Below, one piece after another: positions 1-4,603 of a stretch of 5,254 nt of DNA. Each line of letters starts with the position of its first letter. Position 1 is the first letter of the stretch. The translations under genes and the position numbers were made by a program. This DNA is from SURF-32 sp964648365 (lineage in GTDB: Bacteria > Planctomycetota > Phycisphaerae > UBA1845): the NCBI GenBank assembly GCA_964648365.1, contig CAZYLK010000278.1:1-5254 (forward strand), read 5' to 3'. The notes under the pieces were generated by a model. That model made no database searches. It was given only the letters and a program-made list of their open reading frames with translations, and was not told the origin of the DNA.

Positions 1-1017
1 CTCGACGCTGTAGTTGCCGCCGTTGAGAACGCCGGCGTTGGTCGCGTCGCCGATCCAGGCGGTGACGGCCTGCTGAACGCCCGCGATGGACGCGGGACGA
101 TCCGTTGCGGCGAGGGCCGCGCGGACTCCGCCGGCATTGCCGGTGATGCCGGCCAGGACGGCCTCGGCGGCGTCGAGCGCCCGTTCAGCGTTGACCTGCT
201 CGCGGAAGTTGAGGTCGTCTGCCGCGAATCGCTCGCCCGCGATGCGGAGATAGGCCGCGAGGTCCGGCAGCAGTCGGTTGCGGTCGTTCTGCGGCAGCGT
301 CCCGGCCGATGCGCGAAGGTATTCGAGGAATTCGACGTCGGCGCCGTCGATGTAGGCGGCGCCCGAACGGCGGGACTCGACCCGTCCGTGGAAGATCGTC
401 AACATGCCGTCGAGGATCGCCGCGTTCGTCGCCATTCCGGGGATCGCCAGGCACTTGTAGAGCCAGGAAACGACGGCCGATTCGTTTTCGCCGGCGGCCG
501 CGGCGACCGCTGCCTGCGCTACCTGGCTCAATTGCGTCGCGTTGGCGCCGTAAGCGGCGCGGCGACGGGCGACGCTCTTGGCCATCAGAAATCGCGTGCC
601 GGGAACGGGGCTGCGCAGGCCGGTCAGCAGCGCCTCAAGCGGAACCCGCTGCCCGAACTCGGCCAACTGGGTCGCGACGGCGGCCGAGGCGGCCGGCGCG
701 ACGTTGGCGGCGGCAAAAACGCCCGTGGCCTGGCGGGCGAATTCCCGCGCCAGGGCGTCCACGAACTGCGTCGAGCTTTCCGGATCGTCACGCCATTTGG
801 CGATCTCGGCCATGAAGGCGCGGGGGGCGCCGCCGGACCGCAGGGTCTGGAACCTCGCCTCCACGCAGGCCTGCACGATGAGATCGTCAGCCGGCTGCAG
901 GGTCTGCTGCCGCTGGATCTGCTGTATGGCCTGCTCGTTGCACGCGGCCTGCCCGAAAACCTGCGGCACCATCGCGAGCGTGACCAGCAGGGCCAGGGGG
1001 AGAGTCGCCTTCCACAT
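1..1017 (-). CDS. Exported helix-rich protein of unknown function, C-terminus beyond the window
   Basis: This reading frame runs uninterrupted for 339 codons from an ATG at 1017 to the window edge, so the gene is partial at its C-terminus. I do not recognise the family. The start is supported by GGAG at 1026-1029, seven bases upstream, and by the signal peptide that follows it: Met-Trp-Lys, a hydrophobic core at about residues 5-21, and a likely signal peptidase I site near residues 22-25 (VFG-QA or GQA-AC). The mature part is rich in Ala, Gln, Arg and Glu. It looks almost wholly alpha-helical, with repeated Ala/Leu helices between about 105 and 210 that could be HEAT- or armadillo-like; this is an impression, not a domain match. 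Cysteines lie at 26, 51 and 189. The protein should act outside the cytoplasmic membrane. It is divergent from the 55-residue gene and has its own predicted promoter. The gene is certain; the function is unknown. Confidence 0.88.
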   Translation of the reverse strand, partial: MWKATLPLALLVTLAMVPQVFGQAACNEQAIQQIQRQQTLQPADDLIVQACVEARFQTLRSGGAPRAFMAEIAKWRDDPESSTQFVDALAREFARQATGVFAAANVAPAASAAVATQLAEFGQRVPLEALLTGLRSPVPGTRFLMAKSVARRRAAYGANATQLSQVAQAAVAAAAGENESAVVSWLYKCLAIPGMATNAAILDGMLTIFHGRVESRRSGAAYIDGADVEFLEYLRASAGTLPQNDRNRLLPDLAAYLRIAGERFAADDLNFREQVNAERALDAAEAVLAGITGNAGGVRAALAATDRPASIAGVQQAVTAWIGDATNAGVLNGGNYSVE

Positions 1018-1060
1018 TCAAGAACTCCACACGATTCCTGCACTGCGACGAACCACCCCC

Positions 1061-1119
1061 GCCGCCTGCGGGCAACCCGAAGGCACCCCCGGTCGCAGGG
1101 GCGGCCGAACGCCGCCCTG
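1061..1119 (-). promoter_or_regulatory. Possible alternative RNA structures in the leader of the minus-strand gene
   Basis: Transcription from the predicted promoter would give a leader of roughly 165 bases. Within it, 1096-1105 can pair with 1111-1119 (9 bp with one bulged base and a 5-base loop). The same segment, extended to 1094, can instead pair with 1061-1070 (10 bp with a 2-base bulge). The two stems exclude each other, as in an attenuator or riboswitch. No known riboswitch consensus is visible, and GC-rich DNA forms such pairings easily by chance. Confidence 0.22.
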
Positions 1120-1190
1120 GTACTCACCCGGCCGCACAGACGGAGGCGCCCGTGCCGAAGCGGCCGGCAGGCCCCAACCGGAAGCGCGCG

Positions 1191-1220
1191 ACAGTAACGG
1201 CCCCTGCGGAGCATTGTCAA
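1191..1220 (-). promoter_or_regulatory. Predicted sigma70-type promoter for the exported minus-strand gene
   Basis: On the minus strand, a perfect -35 hexamer TTGACA (1220 to 1215) is followed after 18 bases by TACTGT (1196 to 1191). The -10 matches the consensus at the three most conserved positions (T1, A2, T6). Transcription would start near 1184 and leave a leader of about 165 bases before the ATG at 1017. In such GC-rich DNA a full TTGACA at the right orientation is notable, but the -10 is only moderate. Confidence 0.45.
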
Positions 1221-1268
1221 GAACTGCAAGCGCCGGCGGGCTGCCGGAGCGCCGCCTGCGCGATTCGT

Positions 1269-1303
1269 CCGGGGGCCTGGTAGTGCGATGCTCGACCCCC
1301 CGG
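1269..1303. repeat. Inverted repeat CCGGGGG / CCCCCGG
   Basis: CCGGGGG at 1269-1275 is perfectly complementary to CCCCCGG at 1297-1303, with 21 bases between them. It lies between the two divergent promoters. It could be an operator or just a GC-rich stem. No T-tract follows on either strand, so it is not an intrinsic terminator. Confidence 0.4.
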
Positions 1304-1369
1304 TGCGGATGGGTGAGTAACCGGCGGAGTTTGATCCAGCGCCGCACCGCAGACCCGCCCCAGCGTGAG

Positions 1370-1404
1370 CGGCTCATCGGCTCATCCGGGTCGGTCCGGG
1401 CGGC
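1370..1404. repeat. Short tandem repeats abutting the -35 box
   Basis: CGGCTCAT occurs twice without a gap (1370-1377 and 1378-1385). Directly after it, TCCGGGTCGG (1385-1394) is followed by the near-copy TCCGGGCGGC (1395-1404). The block ends one base before the predicted -35 hexamer of the downstream gene, which is where an activator or repressor site would be expected. The repeats are seen directly; the regulatory role is inference. Confidence 0.5.
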
Positions 1405-1433
1405 TGGACGTCGGAACGGCCGGCCGCTATGAT
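1405..1433 (+). promoter_or_regulatory. Predicted sigma70-type promoter for the small basic protein
   Basis: TGGACG (1405-1410, 4 of 6 to TTGACA) is separated by exactly 17 bases from TATGAT (1428-1433, 5 of 6 to TATAAT). Transcription would begin near 1440, giving a 5' leader of about 50 bases. This is the best -10 element seen in the window and stands out from the GC-rich surroundings. Confidence 0.55.
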
Positions 1434-1488
1434 CCGCGGTTCGGAATCTGGATTAGAGACTGGTGTAACGAAGGACGGAAAGTCATAG

Positions 1489-1656
1489 ATGCCCAGACCA
1501 AACAAGGCAATCAAGCGGCAGAAGACGCTGGCGGCTGAAGCCTACAAGCGCGGCGAGCGCAAGCAGGCGTACGATCTGTGGGCCGCGGCCGACAAGGCGC
1601 GCAAGGACTTGCAGGCGAAGAAACGCAACAAAAAGGCGGCTGCCGGCGGCGAATAG
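1489..1656 (+). CDS. Small Lys/Arg-rich protein (55 aa) with one TPR-like helical hairpin
   Basis: The gene runs from ATG at 1489 to TAG at 1654-1656. The start is supported by the upstream promoter, a modest GGAA at 1477-1480 eight bases before the ATG, and an AAGGA further back. I do not recognise the family. The protein has 17 Lys/Arg against 6 Asp/Glu, no Cys, no signal peptide and no membrane segment, so it is a cytoplasmic basic protein. Residues 14-41 look like two helices around Gly22. Leu14, Ala15, Gly22, Ala27, Trp31 and Ala34 fall at the spacing of TPR consensus positions 7, 8, 15, 20, 24 and 27. The ends (residues 1-12 and 44-50) are Lys/Arg-rich and could contact nucleic acid or the ribosome. 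It is likely monocistronic. The gene is probable; the TPR and RNA-contact ideas are inference. Confidence 0.72.
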   Translation: MPRPNKAIKRQKTLAAEAYKRGERKQAYDLWAAADKARKDLQAKKRNKKAAAGGE

Positions 1657-1678
1657 CCGGCCTTCGGCCGACGGCCGG
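1657..1678 (+). terminator. Hairpin directly after the small gene, weak terminator candidate
   Basis: Immediately after the stop codon, CCGGCC (1657-1662) can pair with GGCCGG (1673-1678) around a 10-base loop. An alternative inner GGCC-TTC-GGCC stem is also possible. Only two T residues follow (1679-1680), so if it stops transcription it does so without a proper T-tract. Confidence 0.3.
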
Positions 1679-1933
1679 TTCCGCGTCCCCGGTCCGGCGG
1701 CACGGCGCCGACCCGCCCCCGGGGGTCAGCAACTTTCATCCGGGACGCGCGCGGGCGGCTCAAGCAGGCCGGCCTGTGGTGGCTGACGGCGCCGCCGGCC
1801 GCCGCGTGGGCCAGCTCGCTCCGATTTTGCCGCGGCGCGATCGGCTGGACTCCTGCGTCGCAGGCTTGTGTCTTGCTCCCGACGCCCGGCGAGCGCGCGG
1901 TGGAGCCGCCTCGACCCCCGTACGGACGGCTTC

Positions 1934-1937
1934 GGAG
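1934..1937 (+). promoter_or_regulatory. Ribosome binding site fixing the start at 1946
   Basis: GGAG lies eight bases before the ATG at 1946. The same frame is open back to an ATG at 1868, but that would place 26 charged, Pro-rich residues ahead of the hydrophobic segment. The site and the signal anchor both favour 1946. Confidence 0.7.
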
Positions 1938-1945
1938 ACCCGGAC

Positions 1946-2293
1946 ATGAAGCACCTCGTCTTCCTTCTTCTGGCGGCTGGGGCGGTTGTGGCCGTCGTGG
2001 CCTACAATCGCGACCGCGGCGCCGACGCCTTCCGCAAGGACTTTGCAGACATCCTCCGAATCAACGAGTTTGCAACCGAGGACGAACGCTACCTGTCCGG
2101 GCTGGCGAACCGGTTCCATGACGACGTGGTGGCGGGTGCGAGCACCTCGGGCGAGCGCATCGACGCCGCCTGGTACGTGGAGCACATGTTCAACAGGCTC
2201 ATCGACACGGCGCGCAGCGACGGCAAACCGGACGAACTCCTCCAGAAACTCGAACAGGTCAAGCAGGACAACGTGGCAGCCAACCGACCGTAG
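1946..2293 (+). CDS. Membrane-anchored or secreted small protein of unknown function (115 aa)
   Basis: The chosen ATG at 1946 gives Met-Lys-His followed by an uninterrupted hydrophobic stretch (residues 4-19, Leu/Val/Ala only apart from one Gly and one Phe). Asn-Arg-Asp-Arg follows it directly. There is no good signal peptidase site, so a single N-terminal membrane anchor with the rest outside the cytoplasm is more likely than a released protein. Residues 25-110 are hydrophilic and probably helical, with many Asp, Glu, Arg and Lys residues and no cysteine. Residues 96-110 (DELLQKLEQVKQDNV) have a coiled-coil-like pattern. I do not recognise the family. The exported thioredoxin gene follows after 104 bases on the same strand with no obvious promoter or strong terminator between, so the two may share a transcript. 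Confidence 0.8.
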   Translation: MKHLVFLLLAAGAVVAVVAYNRDRGADAFRKDFADILRINEFATEDERYLSGLANRFHDDVVAGASTSGERIDAAWYVEHMFNRLIDTARSDGKPDELLQKLEQVKQDNVAANRP

Positions 2294-2397
2294 TCGTGCC
2301 GCGCTTTGGCGTCCCCCGGGCCGAGGCTGCCTCGCACCGGTCGCCGATCAGCCATCCCTCTGAAGGCGAGCCTCACCGCAAAACCGGAGAATGACGA

Positions 2398-3354
2398 ATG
2401 CATGGGACTTGGGTTCGAATCGTGCTGCATGGGTGCGTACTGGCCGCTGTCGTCTCCTTGCCCGCGATACCGGTCGCGGGACAGGACCATGCGCAGCCGT
2501 CGACGCAAAAGCCACTCTATGACACGCAGGCCGACGCGGCCGCAGACATCGCCGCCGCGGTCGCTAGAGCCGGCGAGGAGAACAAGCGCGTCCTGCTGAT
2601 GTTCGGCTTCAACGAGTGCGTCTGGTGCCACCGCCTGCACGCGCTGTTCAATTCGGACCCCGCCATCAAGAAGGCTCTGCTGTACGAGTACGAAGTCGTC
2701 ATGGTGGACAATGGTCGCACCCCGGCCGGGGGGATGAACAACGAGGCGGTTACCCAGAAGTACGGCAACCCGGCGAAGTCGCACGGTGGCTATCCGGCGC
2801 TGGTGGTGCTGGATGGCGCCGGCAAGACGCTCAAGACGCAGGGTACAGGCGAACTGGAGGTCGGCGACGCCCACGATCCTAAGAAGGTGCTCGCGTTCCT
2901 CGACGAATGGAAGGCGCCGCCGGTGTCCGCCGCCGAGGTCATGTCCAACGGGTTGAGCCGGGCGAAAGCCGAGGGCAAGAAGGTGTTCGCCTACACGTCG
3001 GCGCCCTGGTGCGGCTGGTGCCATAAGCTGGCGGATTATCTCAAGCGCCCCGAGATCGCAGCCATCATGGGCAGCGCGTTCGTGCCCGTGCGGATCGACG
3101 TGGACCGCATGACCGGCGGGAAAGACGCGGCCGCCAAGTACCTCGGCGCCGAGGGCAAGGGCTTCCCGTTCATCGCGATCCTCGATGCCGGCGGCACGAA
3201 ACTGGCCGACGGCGACGGTTCGAAGGGCAACATCGGCTTCCCGGTGGAGGACTACGAGGTTGCGCACTTCATCGAGATCGTGCGCAGGACCGCGCCGCAA
3301 CTCAGTGAGCAGCAGATGGGCGTGCTCCAGAACGGGTTGGCGAAGCAGCCGTAA
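2398..3354 (+). CDS. Exported protein with two tandem thioredoxin-fold domains
   Basis: Protein of 318 residues, probably a thiol-disulfide oxidoreductase acting outside the cytoplasmic membrane. GGAG at 2386-2389 lies eight bases before the ATG. The signal peptide has Arg7, a hydrophobic core at about 8-22, and likely cleavage after Gly28 (PVAG/QD). Domain 1 (about 45-172) carries Cys74-Val-Trp-Cys77 followed by His78, and a Gly-Tyr-Pro at 131-133 that supplies the cis-proline expected opposite the active site. Domain 2 (about 178-298) carries Trp204-Cys-Gly-Trp-Cys208 followed by His-Lys-Leu, and Gly-Phe-Pro at 255-257. The WCGWCHKL form is typical of the thioredoxin_7/DUF255-like group rather than classical WCGPC thioredoxin. 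The two domains look like an old duplication, with Glu73 replacing the usual Trp before the first CxxC. Exact direction (reductase, oxidase or isomerase) cannot be read from the sequence. No transmembrane helix follows the signal. Confidence 0.93.
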   Translation: MHGTWVRIVLHGCVLAAVVSLPAIPVAGQDHAQPSTQKPLYDTQADAAADIAAAVARAGEENKRVLLMFGFNECVWCHRLHALFNSDPAIKKALLYEYEVVMVDNGRTPAGGMNNEAVTQKYGNPAKSHGGYPALVVLDGAGKTLKTQGTGELEVGDAHDPKKVLAFLDEWKAPPVSAAEVMSNGLSRAKAEGKKVFAYTSAPWCGWCHKLADYLKRPEIAAIMGSAFVPVRIDVDRMTGGKDAAAKYLGAEGKGFPFIAILDAGGTKLADGDGSKGNIGFPVEDYEVAHFIEIVRRTAPQLSEQQMGVLQNGLAKQP

Positions 3355-3438
3355 CCCCGCGCGAGTAACGCACCGGCCGCCGGCCATCTTCGCTCCGACG
3401 TGCGGGTCCCGTGACGCAGAGCGGGCGGCGCTTTCGCC

Positions 3439-3468
3439 TTGATTTCCCGCCGCCGATTTCGCTACACT
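3439..3468 (+). promoter_or_regulatory. Predicted sigma70-type promoter for the Cys-rich secreted protein
   Basis: TTGATT (3439-3444, 4 of 6 to TTGACA) and TACACT (3463-3468, 4 of 6 to TATAAT, with T1, A2 and T6 present) are 18 bases apart. Transcription would start near 3475 and leave a leader of about 110 bases. The -35 box lies inside the 17-base loop of a 7-bp stem (GGCGGCG at 3424-3430 with CGCCGCC at 3448-3454). The promoter separates this gene from the upstream thioredoxin gene. Confidence 0.5.
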
Positions 3469-3572
3469 CGCGCTGACGCGAAGCGCGCGGGCGTGCGCTG
3501 CGTGGATGTGGAGATCGCGGCGAGGGCGCCGCCGCGTCCGACGCGGTGTCTGTTTTCTGCCAACCAGTCTGG

Positions 3573-3577
3573 GGAGG
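3573..3577 (+). promoter_or_regulatory. Strong ribosome binding site fixing the start at 3585
   Basis: GGAGG stands seven bases before ATG at 3585, the best Shine-Dalgarno sequence in the window. The frame is also open from an ATG at 3546, but that start would add 13 residues ahead of a normal signal peptide and has no comparable site. Confidence 0.8.
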
Positions 3578-3584
3578 TCGACAA

Positions 3585-4484
3585 ATGAAGAGTGCATGGT
3601 TTCTTGGAGTTTCGCTGTGTCTGGCCGCTGCGGTGTGGGCCGACGGTGGGGAGCCGGTGGATCTGACCTATCCGCAGCCGTCGGAGTTCGTGCCGCCGAA
3701 CAACCCGACGGGCGTCTCCGCGGCCCAGGCGGCCAGCGCCCGAATCCAGGCCGTGGGCACGAGCCTGCAGTATGCCGCGCTGTGCCTGGATGGCGACGGC
3801 GTCGATCAGATTTACGTCAAGGCCCAGCAGCAGACCAGCAACGGCAACTTCAGCAACATCGGGTTCTACCGCGGCGAAGGGTCCGGCGGTTGGCCGAACA
3901 TGACCGGTGGCGGCGCGTTCTTCGCGCTTGACACACAGTTCAGCGCGGCAGACATGCGCGTCGAACATGACGGATTCGGCAACGTCAAGCTGACCTTCAG
4001 CAACCTGGATCCGCCCAGCCCGGACCAGGTGTTCGAGCGCGGCGGCTGGGCGCCGCGCAACGGTGACGAGATCGGCATTGCCGGTTACACCGGTGCATCC
4101 GCAATCGACGATTTCTCCATCACGGTCGACGACCTGTGCGACGATTTCAACCGGAGCGATGGCGATCTGGGTCCGGACTGGGTGTTGAAGGGGGGCGCCG
4201 CCGGCGTGATCCGGGGCGGCCGCGCATTCGTGGGGCAGAGCAATGTTCGCGCCCGCTTCACCTTCGTCGGCCAGTGCGGCGGCCCGAGTTGCAACTACCG
4301 CATCAAGAAGAGCAAGGCCAAGGCCGGCTGCGAGTCATGTCCGCAGCCGGGTGAGGAGGCGCGTTCCGGGGTCGAGTGCGAGGACAAGAACGACTGCGAG
4401 AAGAAACTCAAGGGAGCGATCGGCTGCCCGGGCGGCGGCAACGGCATCTGCAAGATCAAGGGGAAGCGGACGACCTGCGGGTAG
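3585..4484 (+). CDS. Secreted lectin-like (LamG/ConA-type) protein with Cys-rich, Lys-rich tail
   Basis: Protein of 299 residues with a signal peptide (MKS start, core about 5-18, cleavage after Ala19 at VWA/DG). Residues 22-55 are a Pro/Ala-rich linker. Residues 56-182 look like the later strands of a jelly-roll beta-sandwich: SLQYAALCLDG, IYVKAQQQ, NIGFYRG, GAFFALD, VKLTFSN, NGDEIGIAGY, and an end motif IDDFSITVDD. Residues 186-228 (DDFNRSDGDLGPDWVLKGG onward) look like the opening strands of the same kind of domain, which normally come first. Residues 231-298 then form a Lys/Glu/Gly-rich tail with nine cysteines at 231, 236, 249, 252, 265, 271, 281, 289 and 298; Cys67 and Cys185 lie outside it. 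No PEP-CTERM, LPXTG or other sorting signal is seen. A carbohydrate or surface-binding role is suggested by the fold only. The gene has its own promoter, a strong ribosome site and a terminator. The CDS is secure; the domain reading is inference from remembered family patterns. Confidence 0.88.
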   Translation: MKSAWFLGVSLCLAAAVWADGGEPVDLTYPQPSEFVPPNNPTGVSAAQAASARIQAVGTSLQYAALCLDGDGVDQIYVKAQQQTSNGNFSNIGFYRGEGSGGWPNMTGGGAFFALDTQFSAADMRVEHDGFGNVKLTFSNLDPPSPDQVFERGGWAPRNGDEIGIAGYTGASAIDDFSITVDDLCDDFNRSDGDLGPDWVLKGGAAGVIRGGRAFVGQSNVRARFTFVGQCGGPSCNYRIKKSKAKAGCESCPQPGEEARSGVECEDKNDCEKKLKGAIGCPGGGNGICKIKGKRTTCG

Positions 4485-4499
4485 GCGGCGCACGCCGCC
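4484..4499 (+). other. GC hairpin at the stop codon of the secreted protein gene
   Basis: GGCGGCG (4484-4490) and CGCCGCC (4493-4499) are perfectly complementary, beginning at the last base of the stop codon. There is no T-tract, so it is more likely a transcript-end stabiliser or chance palindrome than a terminator. A second imperfect stem (GTGCTG at 4520-4525 with CAGCAC at 4551-4556) lies between it and the true terminator. Confidence 0.4.
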
Positions 4500-4558
4500 G
4501 CTCTTGAGCACGCGTAATGGTGCTGTGCTCGCCGGTCCTGAGAATCACAACAGCACTT

Positions 4559-4590
4559 GCCCCGGGGGGGGTGCCTCCCCGGGGCTTTTT
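4559..4590 (+). terminator. Strong intrinsic terminator
   Basis: GCCCCGGGG (4559-4567) pairs perfectly with CCCCGGGGC (4577-4585). The stem extends inward by a G-T wobble and two G-C pairs to 12 bp, closing a 3-base loop (4571-4573). Five T residues follow at 4586-4590. It ends transcription of the secreted protein gene 75 bases after its stop codon. On the minus strand the stem is followed by AAGTGC, not T's, so it does not serve the convergent gene equally well. Confidence 0.92.
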
Positions 4591-4603
4591 CGTGGCCCGG
4601 CGG

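Larger units (their letters stand above)
1018..1488. other. Divergent intergenic region, 471 bases
   Basis: This stretch separates two divergently transcribed genes and contains no credible coding sequence. The frames open here encode Arg/Pro-rich low-complexity peptides without a good ribosome site. Going left to right it holds the structured leader of the minus-strand gene, a minus-strand promoter (1191-1220), a 7-bp inverted repeat (1269-1303), two short matches to conserved 16S rRNA words (1303-1337), tandem repeats (1370-1404) and a plus-strand promoter (1405-1433). Its length and the clustering of repeats between the promoters suggest regulated expression of one or both genes. Confidence 0.75.
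1657..1945. other. Intergenic region, 289 bases, no gene seen
   Basis: Apart from the hairpin at its left end it holds only weak palindromes, such as GACCC/GGGTC at 1710-1727 and CCTGC-GTC-GCAGG at 1851-1863. I see no convincing promoter hexamers for the downstream gene. Open frames across it are biased in composition and lack supporting ribosome sites. Confidence 0.6.

Noticed and set aside
940..950. Possible lipoprotein Cys26 (QAAC) in the exported minus-strand protein
   Set aside because: The position after the hydrophobic core fits, but Gln at -3 does not match the Leu/Val/Ile of a lipobox, so ordinary signal peptidase cleavage is preferred.
1018..1377. Minus-strand frame of 119 codons ending next to the exported gene's ATG
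   Set aside because: Arg/Pro/Ser low-complexity composition, no ribosome site, and it would overlap the promoter and leader structures. The adjacency to the ATG looks accidental.
388..1432. Overlapping plus-strand frames across the left part of the window
   Set aside because: They are antisense to the continuous 339-codon minus frame, which has a signal peptide and ribosome site. The plus frames are Arg/Pro/Gly-rich and mutually overlapping.
1710..1727. GACCC/GGGTC palindrome with a short T run downstream as a terminator
   Set aside because: Only a 5-bp stem with an 8-base loop, and the T's (1733-1737) are broken and distant.
2425..2436. Possible lipobox LHGC at residues 10-13 of the thioredoxin protein
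   Set aside because: The cysteine precedes most of the hydrophobic core and has His at -2, so it cannot be a lipidation site.
2089..3597. Long minus-strand frame of 502 codons antisense to the thioredoxin gene
   Set aside because: It is the reverse-frame shadow of a high-GC3 gene. The plus-strand frame has a signal peptide, two CxxC sites with cis-prolines and a ribosome site, whereas the minus frame has His/Arg-rich composition and no recognisable domain.
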